39,082 nt of DNA from Planctomycetota bacterium (lineage in GTDB: Bacteria > Planctomycetota > B15-G4). Where the stretch lies: NCBI GenBank assembly GCA_003644265.1, contig QNBX01000022.1, positions 1 through 39,082 on the forward strand. The letters are read 5' to 3'. This document shows, piece by piece, positions 8,001 to 15,609 of this stretch (the first letter of the stretch is position 1; every line of letters starts with the position of its first letter). The position numbers and the translations under genes are program-made. The notes under the pieces are model-generated. The model searched no databases and was not told the DNA's origin. It saw only the letters and a list, made by a program, of their open reading frames with translations.

Positions 8001-9637
8001 CCTACAACACGCCGCAGCAGGCGGGCCTGGCCAACAACGTGATCTCTGATCCGCCCTTGCCCAACCCGCCGCCGCTGCGCTTCCCGGTGGGGCTCAATCA
8101 CACGAACGTCAAGTTCGATCAGAACGACCTGAGCAAGGCGCCCTTCTTGATCGACGGCAACGAGGTGTTCAACGCCGACAGCTTCATGACCTACGACGAC
8201 GGCACGGGCCAATCGCCCTTCTCGTTCGCGGCGCAAGCGAACATCCACATGAACCCCTCGTACAACGCAACGAACCCCAACTCGTTCGATGTGCCGCCGC
8301 TGCCAAACGCGGGCTTCTCGAGTCCGTTCACAGAGGACAACGGGCAGATCGTCAAGTTTGTCCAGACCGGCCCGTTGCCCGAGACGAGCACCACGGGCGC
8401 GGTCATCCTGTCGACTCTCAACCAGCAACAAATCAACTCGTCCCAGCCCGGCGGCTTGGTGTCGCCGATCTACGAATCGCGTCAGCAGATCGGCAACTTC
8501 CTGTTCGTAACAGATGGCGTGAACAAGAAGCTGCTCGCGGTCAACTCCAACAACATGAAGGTGATTGAGTCGCTCAAGCTGCCCGATCCGTACGGCTTGG
8601 CCATGACGCCCGACCTCGAGCTGCTGTACGTCACCAACGAAGGTGACAACACGGTCTCGCTGGTCGACATCGATCCACGTCGCGCGACGTTCATGACCGA
8701 GCTGAAGCGCATTCCTGTGGGCGAGGGCCCACGCGGGATCGCGGTCACGCCCGACAAGGAGGACGTGTTCGTCCTGAACCGCCTGGGCAACACGATCAGC
8801 ATCATCGATGTGCCCTCCGCCTCGGTGCGGCACACGATCACGCAGTCGGGCATCAACCGGCCGGAGGACGTGGCCATGGGGCTGCGCGAGGTGTCGGGTG
8901 GCCCGGCCTTCCAGAGCGGCACCTTCCACGGCTTCATCAGCAACGGGGGCGGTGACAACATCCTGGTCTACGAGGGTGGCCCGTCGGGTGTGGCCGGGAT
9001 CGGCTTCGACAACGTCCTGGGATCGGTCCGGCCCAACGAGCCGGCGACGCTCGGCCTGCCCACGTTCCTGGGCATGGACAACCCGCGCGGCATCGTCTAC
9101 GACCCGATCACGCCGCTCGACGCCTTCGCGGGCACGATCGGCTGCTTCGTGGTTCATCAGGACCCCGTCAGCGGCCGGGCCCTGGCCAGCCGCGTGGCCT
9201 ACACCAAGGACAGCAGCCCCGGTCAGCAGGTGTTCAACACCCTCGCGCTTGGCTCCGGCTTCGGCGAGAAAGTCTTCGAGATCATTCAGCAGTATCTGAC
9301 CACGAGCACCGGCACCGCCTTCGACGTGGCCTTGATCGACTTCAAGACCGAGCAGGTGACCGACTCCAACTGGGCCACCAACTTCGACCTGTACAATGCG
9401 GGCGCCACGTTGGTGGTTGTGGGAGGTCTGGACCTGCCGCGTAACGCAAAGTACCCCCAAGCGGGCGCCCAGGGCGGCGGTGTCGTGGCTAACATCGCCC
9501 GCTGGAAGCCGGACCGGCTGTACATCTCCAGCGCTGGCAAGCGCATCGACGTCTTCGATCTGGACTCATCCCAGCCCCTGAAGACCGTTTCCACGGCGGC
9601 TGACGTCAACGTGATGTCGTCGTACTTCGAGCAGTGA
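5072..9637 (+). CDS. Large secreted lipoprotein with C-terminal YVTN beta-propeller
   Basis: A 1521-residue predicted lipoprotein of unknown function. The start at 5072 gives a textbook signal peptide ending in the lipobox VVGC, followed by a Gly/Ser linker. Near residues 110-125 and 170-180 are Asp/Gly-rich loops (DTNGDGIADSG, GDGDGDGVLDGG) of the calcium-binding thrombospondin-3/dockerin type. A segment around 500-550 with RARFRIDFDKEVVP resembles a bacterial Ig-like (SbsA-type) domain. Residues about 1145-1300 form a YVTN/NHL-like propeller: FVTDGVNKKLLAVNS, LLYVTNEGDNTVSLVD, DVFVLNRLGNTISIID. Such proteins usually sit on the outer face of the outer membrane or in the periplasm and bind partners or ligands. 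No catalytic motif was recognised. It is transcribed alone, divergent from ruvB; ubiE starts 13 bases after its stop. Confidence 0.85.
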   Translation: MLKQIASTLVSLAFLLVVVGCGSGGGSSGGTSVPGTSENEPDATLADLLIQTFSTVEADGTHARVDLVDGGVPVSVPGDPSDPGALSPNPEKRAFLSKLITTGGVDLDGTLSDTNGDGIADSGFDIYATGLPHGSQAARILGANNLYDLFQTTTGSPRLFNGTGGGPPFTGGDGDGDGVLDGGPGLFSNMTGEQLGFNGPVVTSLVPALPTLPNTMGLVGRGPSASDQHQFIQVKFPYNLDRTSLFNPFNASNSFLGDQTPGPLNVFVQERHVERSGTGDTLNIVDQLPSHVTVVAIIGGIASIPTLGGTDFAIIDPASLDPTDPSNPSNLPQGARADAGKKNVLTLIAHESPTGIAGAPIGTSSGYVDATGTLILPDPTADTGGGRVFAGGLGGHPGSVNDFGTDGDQTAARVGFISLLITKLRANGETVPDPYFHSFPMSQENVGADSLAVLAKPQGTALTFNRGPAVAVDSVTEIPNIDVLVTGVDYLPPFTSVPASDADNVVSTRARFRIDFDKEVVPNSVGFSRHFTIHSTPNKGIVFPFNGNSRPVESPATAFVTSALGSPLAPSVYLAVNQKTTGANPLSERRINNPFAKKGGPLKDDGTPIDSSATSIPAMNAINGLYPARFNSLATLPRGVVPCDIRPVNQNNLQAYVIEPLIELPPGSVVTVGVCRGGLGLSDRNLNVTMASDPLALNAVPPQPTNHGNYTRSGTMYTPHQGLTPVGLGDNTIASKQQVLANETIVKVNAGPMDLEGNLFYGGTTVAIDIEIDGDPSGNGSNDATTGFFNVSRSFPVGNDALQPYVNVPVAPQAIVVGFAGARGLGVLDLAGTGFNTNAPDGGLQDMAIVSRYLQTAATGLTTFFNWQNGGALAAGNHQRAFGITGRYTSGCNCAGISIESEFGVASAVVTGFGTPTPGINEGSSGFETMARNSFGSEFLSDPVDIRSVRDILLGDFLDVVFFDTDNPFAASTGHRTYNTPQQAGLANNVISDPPLPNPPPLRFPVGLNHTNVKFDQNDLSKAPFLIDGNEVFNADSFMTYDDGTGQSPFSFAAQANIHMNPSYNATNPNSFDVPPLPNAGFSSPFTEDNGQIVKFVQTGPLPETSTTGAVILSTLNQQQINSSQPGGLVSPIYESRQQIGNFLFVTDGVNKKLLAVNSNNMKVIESLKLPDPYGLAMTPDLELLYVTNEGDNTVSLVDIDPRRATFMTELKRIPVGEGPRGIAVTPDKEDVFVLNRLGNTISIIDVPSASVRHTITQSGINRPEDVAMGLREVSGGPAFQSGTFHGFISNGGGDNILVYEGGPSGVAGIGFDNVLGSVRPNEPATLGLPTFLGMDNPRGIVYDPITPLDAFAGTIGCFVVHQDPVSGRALASRVAYTKDSSPGQQVFNTLALGSGFGEKVFEIIQQYLTTSTGTAFDVALIDFKTEQVTDSNWATNFDLYNAGATLVVVGGLDLPRNAKYPQAGAQGGGVVANIARWKPDRLYISSAGKRIDVFDLDSSQPLKTVSTAADVNVMSSYFEQ

Positions 9638-9650
9638 TGCGAACCTCGCG

Positions 9651-10379
9651 GTGAGCGCCGCTCCGGATCCGCGGGCGCCGGACAAGGGGCGCGCGGTGCG
9701 GGGCATGTTCGCCTGCATCGCGCCGAGGTACGACCTCGCCAACCGGCTGCTCTCCATGGGCCTCGATCAGCGCTGGCGCGCCGCGCTGATCGAGGCCTTG
9801 CCGTCGCTCGAGCCCGGGCAGCGCCTGCTCGATCTGTGCACCGGCACGGGGGACGTGGCCATGGCCCTGCGGGCGGCGGCGCCCGACGGCGTGGCTGTGT
9901 TCGGCAGCGACTTCTGCGAGCCCATGGTGGCCCTGGCTCCCCCCAAGTCGGAGGGCAGCCCGGGACCGGCGCCGGCCTACCTGGTGGCGGACGCGCTGCA
10001 GCTCCCGTTTTCGGTGGGCAGCTTCCGGGCGCTCTCGGTGGCCTTCGGCCTGCGCAACGTGGAGGACCCCGCGGCGGCCCTGGGCGAGGCGGCGCGCGTG
10101 CTCTCGGTGGGAGGCCGACTGCTGGTGCTCGAGTTCAGTCGGCCCACCCTGCCGATCTTCTCCAGCTGCTACCGCTTCTACGTGTTCCACATCCTGCCCT
10201 GGCTCGGGGGCCTGCTCTCGGGCAGTCGGGAGGCCTATGCCTACCTGCCCGAGTCGGTCTGGGCCTGGCCCGAGCCCGCAGCCCTGGCAGGGGTCATGCA
10301 GGACGCGGGCTTCCGGGTGCTGCGTCAGCGGCCCTTCCTGGGTGGGGCCGTGGTGCTGCACGTGGCGGAGCGCTGCTGA
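9651..10379 (+). CDS. ubiE: Demethylmenaquinone/ubiquinone C-methyltransferase UbiE/MenG
   Basis: A SAM-dependent methyltransferase doing the last C-methylation of menaquinone (or the equivalent ubiquinone step). The 242-residue product has the family N-terminus with FACIAPRYDLANRLLSMGLDQRWR, SAM motif I LLDLCTGTGDVA (59-70), the UbiE signature VAFGLRNVEDP (about 126-137) and LVLEFSRP. GTG at 9651 is the only start matching the family; it lies 13 bases after the preceding stop. It opens a tightly packed run with a CPBP protease, ubiX and a UbiA prenyltransferase, which fits a role in late menaquinone synthesis. No mqnA-D or men genes are in the window, so the upstream route is unseen. Confidence 0.93.
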   Translation: MSAAPDPRAPDKGRAVRGMFACIAPRYDLANRLLSMGLDQRWRAALIEALPSLEPGQRLLDLCTGTGDVAMALRAAAPDGVAVFGSDFCEPMVALAPPKSEGSPGPAPAYLVADALQLPFSVGSFRALSVAFGLRNVEDPAAALGEAARVLSVGGRLLVLEFSRPTLPIFSSCYRFYVFHILPWLGGLLSGSREAYAYLPESVWAWPEPAALAGVMQDAGFRVLRQRPFLGGAVVLHVAERC

Positions 10380-10381
10380 GC

Positions 10382-11140
10382 GTGGCGGCTCGCTCTCGGC
10401 CCAAGCCGCCGCCCACCCGCCGGGAGCTGGCCTGGGCGTACATCGAAGACACCCGTGCCATCGGCCCCTCGCTGGTGCTGGTGCTGCCGCTCCTGGCTCT
10501 TTACGAGGCGGCCGTGGCCCTGCTCGACCCGCCGCTGCGCAACAGCGCGGAGATCGCCGTCGCGCGCTTCGTGGAGCGCTTGCCCGCGCAGGCGCTGCAC
10601 CTGGGCCGGCTGGCGCTGCTGGTCTGCCTGGGCGCGCTGTGCCTGACCTGGTGCCTGCGGCGCCGTCCACGGGTGCGTGCCGCCCACTGGGTGCTGCTGG
10701 AGTCCCTGGGCTGGGCCGCGGTCCTGGGGCCGTTCCTGGGCCTGCTGGTGGGGGGGCTGGGGCTCTCCGCGAACGCCGCTCCCCTGGCCGCCGACGCGCC
10801 CAACTGGCTGCCCTGGCTGTTGAGCGTGGGCGCCGGCCTGTGGGAAGAGCTGGTCTTCCGCTTGGGGCTGCTGGGCGGCTCGGTCTTCCTGCTGGGGCGC
10901 ATCACCACCTGGAGGCCCCTGGCCGTGCTGGTGGTGGCGCTGATCGTGTCCTCACTGGCGTTCTCGCTGTACCACCACGTCGGCGCCGGCGGCGAGCCCC
11001 TCGCGGCCGACCGCTTCGCGTTCCGGACCCTCGCCGGTATCCTGCTCGGGCTCGTCTTCGCCACGCGCGGGCTGGCGGTCGTGGTCTACATGCACGTGTT
11101 CTACGATCTGCTCTGCGATCTGCGCGTGGCCCTCTCCTGA
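10382..11140 (+). CDS. CPBP-family (CAAX prenyl protease 2-like) intramembrane metalloprotease
   Basis: A predicted integral membrane protein of 252 residues with several hydrophobic segments. It carries the three CPBP motifs: EELVFR at 155-160, the FSLYHH segment with His198/199, and HVFYD with His238 and Asp242. In this family these residues coordinate the metal or act in catalysis; substrates in bacteria are mostly unknown. The GTG at 10382 lies two bases after the ubiE stop, and a longer open frame upstream only overlaps ubiE. Its position inside a quinone gene run may be incidental or may point to prenyl-linked substrates, which is speculative. Confidence 0.82.
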   Translation: MAARSRPKPPPTRRELAWAYIEDTRAIGPSLVLVLPLLALYEAAVALLDPPLRNSAEIAVARFVERLPAQALHLGRLALLVCLGALCLTWCLRRRPRVRAAHWVLLESLGWAAVLGPFLGLLVGGLGLSANAAPLAADAPNWLPWLLSVGAGLWEELVFRLGLLGGSVFLLGRITTWRPLAVLVVALIVSSLAFSLYHHVGAGGEPLAADRFAFRTLAGILLGLVFATRGLAVVVYMHVFYDLLCDLRVALS

Positions 11141-11148
11141 GGGTCATC

Positions 11149-11742
11149 ATGTCCGGTCGGGTCCTGGTCGCGCTCACCGGTGCCTCCGGGGCCGTCTACG
11201 GCGTGGAGTGCGTGCGCCGCCTGGCGGCCGAGGGCGTGGCGCTGGACGTGATCGTCTCGGACGCCGCCCGGCGCGTGTTGGCCATCGAGCACGACCTGGG
11301 CCCCGACCCGCGCGAGTGGGTGCCTGCCTCCAAGCATGAGCTCTTGACGCACGACGTGGGCGACATCGCCGCAGCGCCAGCCAGCGGCAGCCGCGCGCCG
11401 CGGGCCATGTTGGTCGTGCCCTGCTCCATGGGGACGGCGGCGCGCATCGCCGCGGGCCTGTCGAGCAACCTGATCGAGCGCGCGGCTGACGTGGTCCTCA
11501 AGCAGCGCCGCCCGCTGGTGGTGGTCCCACGCGAGACGCCGCTGTCGGCGATTCACCTGCGTAACCTGCTGACCCTGGCCGAGTTGGGCGTGGCGGTGGT
11601 GCCGGCCATGCCGGCCTTCTACACCCAGCCCACGTCGGTGCAGGACATGGTGGCGTTCGTCGTCGATCGAGCCCTGGCCATGACGGGGCTCGAACTGCCG
11701 CTGCGCGCGCGCTGGCAGCCACCGGGGCAGGCCACGCCATGA
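11149..11742 (+). CDS. ubiX: UbiX-type flavin prenyltransferase
   Basis: Makes prenylated FMN, the cofactor of UbiD-type decarboxylases, from FMN and dimethylallyl phosphate. The 197-residue length is normal. Motifs visible are ALTGASGAVYG at the N-terminus (phosphate/flavin binding), VVPCSMGT, VVPRETPLS, and NLLTLAELGVAVVPAMPAFY. ATG at 11149 follows the CPBP stop by eight bases with a GAGGG just before. Its stop overlaps the ubiA start as ATGA. The matching UbiD is not in the window; next to MenG and a UbiA/MqnP-like enzyme it probably serves decarboxylation in the futalosine menaquinone route (inference). Confidence 0.94.
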   Translation: MSGRVLVALTGASGAVYGVECVRRLAAEGVALDVIVSDAARRVLAIEHDLGPDPREWVPASKHELLTHDVGDIAAAPASGSRAPRAMLVVPCSMGTAARIAAGLSSNLIERAADVVLKQRRPLVVVPRETPLSAIHLRNLLTLAELGVAVVPAMPAFYTQPTSVQDMVAFVVDRALAMTGLELPLRARWQPPGQATP

Positions 11743-12620
11743 CGGGCCTGGCCACCATCCTCGCCGACATCAAGCTGGCGCACTCGGTGTTCGCGCTGCC
11801 CTTCGCCGCCATCGGCCTGTTGCTGGGGACGCGCGGGCAGCTCCCGGGCCTGCTGTTGTGCGCCAAGATCGTCGCGGCCATGGTGCTGGCGCGCTCGGCC
11901 GCCATGGCCTTCAACCGCCTCGCGGACGCGCGCTTCGACCGCTCCAACCCGCGCACCATGGGGCGCGCCCTGCCCAGCGGGCGGCTCACGCGTCGTTCCA
12001 TGGTGCTCTTCTTCTGGGTCTGCGCCCTGGGCTTCGTGGCCGTGGCGGGCACGCTCGGCGTGGCTTGCCTGGCCCTGTCGCCGCTCGTGTTGGTGGTGCT
12101 GTGCAGCTACTCCCTGGCCAAGCGTTACACGTCCCTGGCCCACGTGTCCCTGGGCCTGGCCCTGGCCCTGGCGCCGCCAGGCGCCTACCTGGCGGCCCGC
12201 GGCAGCGTCGACGCCGACGTGGTCACGGTGCTCTGGTTTGCTGCTGCGGTGCTGCTCTGGGTGGCGGGCTTCGACGTGATCTATGCCTGCCAGGACATCG
12301 AGCACGACCGCCGCGAGGGGCTGCACGCCCTGCCCGCTCGGCTGGGCCTTGGCAGGGCCCTGCAGGTCGCGCGCGTGATGCACCTGGGCATGCTGGCCTG
12401 CATGCTGCTCGGCGCCCGGAGCCTGGGCCTGGGCTGGATCTCGGGCGCCGGCATCGGCCTGGTGGCCCTGCTGTTGCTGATCGAACACAGGCTGGTGCGG
12501 GCCGACGATCTCTCCCGCGTGGGCGCGGCCTTCTTCACCGTCAACGGCGTGCTGGGCCTGGTCTTTGCGGCCTTCGTGGGCACCGAACTCAGCCTGCGAG
12601 CCGACCAGCTATGGCCATGA
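11739..12620 (+). CDS. ubiA: UbiA-family polyprenyltransferase, MqnP-like
   Basis: An integral membrane prenyltransferase of 293 residues that attaches a polyprenyl chain to an aromatic acid. The two Asp-rich metal/diphosphate motifs are NRLADARFD (59-67) and DIEHD (about 185-190). The N-terminal IKLAHSVFALPFA and ARSAAMAFNRLADAR segments resemble the menaquinone-type enzyme MqnP more than classic 4-hydroxybenzoate UbiA, in my reading. About eight or nine hydrophobic helices are visible. ATG at 11739 overlaps the ubiX stop by four bases, and its own stop overlaps holA, so the genes are probably translationally coupled. Confidence 0.93.
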   Translation: MTGLATILADIKLAHSVFALPFAAIGLLLGTRGQLPGLLLCAKIVAAMVLARSAAMAFNRLADARFDRSNPRTMGRALPSGRLTRRSMVLFFWVCALGFVAVAGTLGVACLALSPLVLVVLCSYSLAKRYTSLAHVSLGLALALAPPGAYLAARGSVDADVVTVLWFAAAVLLWVAGFDVIYACQDIEHDRREGLHALPARLGLGRALQVARVMHLGMLACMLLGARSLGLGWISGAGIGLVALLLLIEHRLVRADDLSRVGAAFFTVNGVLGLVFAAFVGTELSLRADQLWP

Positions 12621-13756
12621 AACGACCTGGTTTTGTTGACGTCTGGCGCGAGGCGTTGTCCTCGCTCTCACAGGGACCCGTGCCGCCGCTGCTGATCGTG
12701 GTGGGTGAGGCGCCCTTCGTGAAGGAGCGCCTGTTGGACGCCGCCATCGCCTCCCACGACGGCGATCTCGAGACCTTCGCGCCACGCCCGGGGGAGCAGG
12801 ACGCGCGGGCGCTCGATCGACTGCTTGACGACTGGGCCACCGCCACGCTGTTCGGGGGTGGCCGCCTGATCGTGGCCCGCGACGCGGACCGCTTGCTCAA
12901 GAACAAAGGCGCCGCCCGGCTCGAAGAGCGCCTGGAGCAAGGCGAGCCGCCCAACCGCCTGCTGCTGACGGTGTCCGCGCTCGATGGCCGCACACGCCTG
13001 GCCAAGCGCGTACGCAAGGCGGGCGGCCTGGTGTCGCTGCCGGTGCTGCGCGACGCGCCGCCTCCCTGGCACGCCGGCGGCCCCTTCCTGCAGACCGACC
13101 TGAACCAGTGGCTGGTTGAGGAGGCTCGCCTGCGCGGCCTGCAGCTGGCCCTGCCTGTGGCCGACGCCATGACCCAGCGCGTGGGCAACGAACCCGGCCG
13201 ACTGGCGCAGACTCTGGGTCGCCTGGGCGTCCTCATGGAGGGCCGGACCCAGGTCGAGTCGGGGGACGTCGAGCGCAACGTGGCCCACTCCAGCGCGCGG
13301 CTGCTGGCCCGTTTGGAGGACGCTCTGCGGGAGGGGCGCCCGGCCCAGGCGCTCGAGCTGGTGGATCGCATGGCGGTCGACGGCGTGTACGACCCCTTCG
13401 GCCGCCTCGTCAGCGGCGCGCTGGTGATCGAGACCGTGCTGCGCGGGCTGACCAACTCGCTGGCGCGCGAGGTCTCGGTGCACGACGCGCTCGGGCCCGC
13501 CGTGTCCGTCCTGAGCCAGCCGCCCTGGAAGCGCGACAAGCAGCACGCCGCCAGCCTCGACGCCGTGCTCGGGCAAGGCGGCCGCCGCGTGTTCCTGGAG
13601 CGCGAGCTGCGCCGCACCTCCGCCGCCGCCGCGCGAGCCAGCTTCGAGGTGGCCGTGACGGCCCTGCGCGCCCTGCGCGACGGCGTCCCCGTGAGCCTGC
13701 ACGCCGTGACCGCGCGCCTGTCCCGAGCCTTCGCCAGCACGGGGGCGGCGCGATGA
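12617..13756 (+). CDS. holA: DNA polymerase III delta subunit
   Basis: The clamp-loader delta subunit, which opens the beta clamp and loads it at primed sites. The 379-residue product shows the HolA pattern: N-terminal LIVVGEAPFVKERLLDAA, TATLFGGGRLIVARDADRLL, NRLLLTVSALDGRTRLAKRV, then the helical VGNEPGRLAQTLGRLG and a C-terminal collar domain. Similarity is at family level; sequence conservation in HolA is low. Two starts are possible, ATG at 12611 and ATG at 12617. I take 12617 because it overlaps the ubiA stop as ATGA, the spacing used by its neighbours. Its stop overlaps the mutL ATG in the same way. Confidence 0.85.
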   Translation: MKRPGFVDVWREALSSLSQGPVPPLLIVVGEAPFVKERLLDAAIASHDGDLETFAPRPGEQDARALDRLLDDWATATLFGGGRLIVARDADRLLKNKGAARLEERLEQGEPPNRLLLTVSALDGRTRLAKRVRKAGGLVSLPVLRDAPPPWHAGGPFLQTDLNQWLVEEARLRGLQLALPVADAMTQRVGNEPGRLAQTLGRLGVLMEGRTQVESGDVERNVAHSSARLLARLEDALREGRPAQALELVDRMAVDGVYDPFGRLVSGALVIETVLRGLTNSLAREVSVHDALGPAVSVLSQPPWKRDKQHAASLDAVLGQGGRRVFLERELRRTSAAAARASFEVAVTALRALRDGVPVSLHAVTARLSRAFASTGAAR

Positions 13757-15597
13757 TCCGCGCCCTGCCCCAACAGGTCGTCGATCGTATCGCGGCCGGC
13801 GAGGTCGTCGAGCGCCCCGCGTCCGTGGTCAAGGAGCTGATCGAGAACGCGCTGGACGCCGGCGCCCGGCGCATTGACGTGAGCATCGCGGGAGGGGGCC
13901 TGGAGCTGGTGCGCGTGGCCGACGACGGCGCGGGCCTGGGCGCCGAGGACCTGCCGCTGGCCTTCGCGGCCCACGCCACCAGCAAGCTGACGGACGTGGA
14001 TGACCTGGCGCACATCGCCAGCTTCGGCTTCCGGGGCGAGGCCCTGGCGTCCATCGGCGCCGTGGCTCGCTGCCGCATCACCAGCGCCAGCGGCGAGGAC
14101 GGCGCGGGCCTGAGCGTCACCTGCGAGGGCGGCGAGGTCTCTGCCCCCGCGCCCCTCGCCGCCCCGCGCGGGACGGTGGTCGAGGTGCGCGACCTGTTCT
14201 TCAACACGCCCGCGCGGCGCGCGTTCCTGGGCGCGGTGCGCACGGAGACGGCCCGCTGCCGCGAGCTGGTCAACGCCCTCAGCCTGGTGCACGACGAGGT
14301 GCGCTTCGCATTGGAAGTGGACGGCAAGTCACGCCTCAAGGGTCGTCCGGCGGGCGACCTGAACGCGCGTCTGGCCGCGGTCTATGACGCCGAATTCGCC
14401 GCGTCCATGGTGCCCGTGTCGGGGCACGAGCAGGGGCTGCGCTTGAGCGGCAGGCTGAGCCTGCCCGCAGCTGCCCGGCCGCGTCCGCGCGCCCAGCTGC
14501 TGTTCGTGAACGGCCGGCTGATCCGGGACCGGCGCGTGGCCACGGCCGTGCGCGTCGCCTGCAAGGACTTCTTGCCAGGCAGCCTGCAGCCCAGCTGGGT
14601 GCTCGCGCTCAGCGTCGATCCGGCCTGCGTGGACGTGAACGTACACCCGACCAAGGCCGAGGTGCGCTTCCGCGACAAGGAGCTGCTCTTCGGCCTGGTG
14701 CGCCGCGCGTGTCGGGCGGCGTTGCTGTCCGCCGACCTGACGCCCCACGCGCAGCTCGCATCGCTGGCGCCGCCACACACCTCGGGAGGCCCGCCACGCC
14801 CCTCGCTGCCCGTGATCGGGCAGCCGGACTCAGCGCCAGGCACGCCATCTCAGGACCCGATCTCAGGCGGCCGCTCCCCGCTGCTGCACGGCGCGCGGGG
14901 TCTGCCCTCCAGTGACAGCTCGTCGATCCCGGACGCGGACGCGGGCGTGAGCGAGCCCACGCCGAGCGTCTCACCCGGCCTGCCCAGCCACACCACCGCG
15001 ACGCAGCCGACGCTGCTCTCGGCCCGGGCGGCCGTGCGCTTCTTGCAGGTGCTCGACACCTACCTGGTGCACGACGGCCCCGAGGGGCTGGTGATCGTGG
15101 ACCAGCATGCGTTGCACGAGCGCATCCTCTACGCGCGCCTGGCCCAGGCCCGGGACGCGGGGCAGATCGAGCGCCAGCGCCTGCTGCTGCCTCAGACCGT
15201 GCGCTTGGATCCCCTCGACCTGGCCGCGGCCACCGAACGCGCCGATGAGTTCAAGCGCATCGGCTTGGAACTGGCGCCCTTCGGTCACGATCTGGTGGCC
15301 ATCTCAGCCGTGCCGGCGGTGCTGCGAAACGAAGACCCGGGCGCCCTGTTGATGGACCTTCTGCATCCGCGCGACCTGCACGGCGGCATCCCCGATGACC
15401 TGGACCGGCGCCTGTTCACCATCGCCTGTCATGCGGCCGTGCGCTCGGGGGACCCGCTCAGCGAGGAGGACGCCGCCGAGCTGCTGCGTCAGGGCAGCGA
15501 ACTCGAACACGACGCCACCTGTCCGCATGGTCGCCCCACGCGCCTGGTGGTGGGCAAGGCCGAGTTTGAGCGGCTCTTCAAGCGCAGCGGGTTCTGA
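13753..15597 (+). CDS. mutL: DNA mismatch repair protein MutL
   Basis: The mismatch-repair mediator between MutS and strand incision. Its 614 residues hold an N-terminal GHKL ATPase with RIAAGEVVERPASVVKELIE, ENALDAGA, DDGAGL and GFRGEALASI; a Pro/Ser-rich linker at about 335-420; and a C-terminal dimerisation domain. The C-terminal domain has DQHALHERILYA, ACHAAVRSGD, CPHGRPT and a terminal FERLFKR, close to the nuclease-type MutL motifs, but the last Glu of DQHA(X)2E(X)4E is Ala here. Whether the nuclease is active is therefore unclear. ATG at 13753 overlaps holA by four bases. It ends the run and converges with an unknown lipoprotein 12 bases away. Confidence 0.96.
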   Translation: MIRALPQQVVDRIAAGEVVERPASVVKELIENALDAGARRIDVSIAGGGLELVRVADDGAGLGAEDLPLAFAAHATSKLTDVDDLAHIASFGFRGEALASIGAVARCRITSASGEDGAGLSVTCEGGEVSAPAPLAAPRGTVVEVRDLFFNTPARRAFLGAVRTETARCRELVNALSLVHDEVRFALEVDGKSRLKGRPAGDLNARLAAVYDAEFAASMVPVSGHEQGLRLSGRLSLPAAARPRPRAQLLFVNGRLIRDRRVATAVRVACKDFLPGSLQPSWVLALSVDPACVDVNVHPTKAEVRFRDKELLFGLVRRACRAALLSADLTPHAQLASLAPPHTSGGPPRPSLPVIGQPDSAPGTPSQDPISGGRSPLLHGARGLPSSDSSSIPDADAGVSEPTPSVSPGLPSHTTATQPTLLSARAAVRFLQVLDTYLVHDGPEGLVIVDQHALHERILYARLAQARDAGQIERQRLLLPQTVRLDPLDLAAATERADEFKRIGLELAPFGHDLVAISAVPAVLRNEDPGALLMDLLHPRDLHGGIPDDLDRRLFTIACHAAVRSGDPLSEEDAAELLRQGSELEHDATCPHGRPTRLVVGKAEFERLFKRSGF

Positions 15598-15609
15598 GCC
15601 CCGGCGCGT

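Noticed and set aside
7115..9460. 781-codon minus-strand ORF opposite the large lipoprotein
   Set aside because: Composition (His/Arg/Val/Asp-rich) is that of an antisense shadow in GC-rich DNA; the plus strand has a signal peptide and propeller repeats.
9836..10381. 182-codon extension of the CPBP protease and a comparable extension of ubiX
   Set aside because: Both run through the preceding gene in a different frame and carry no conserved sequence.
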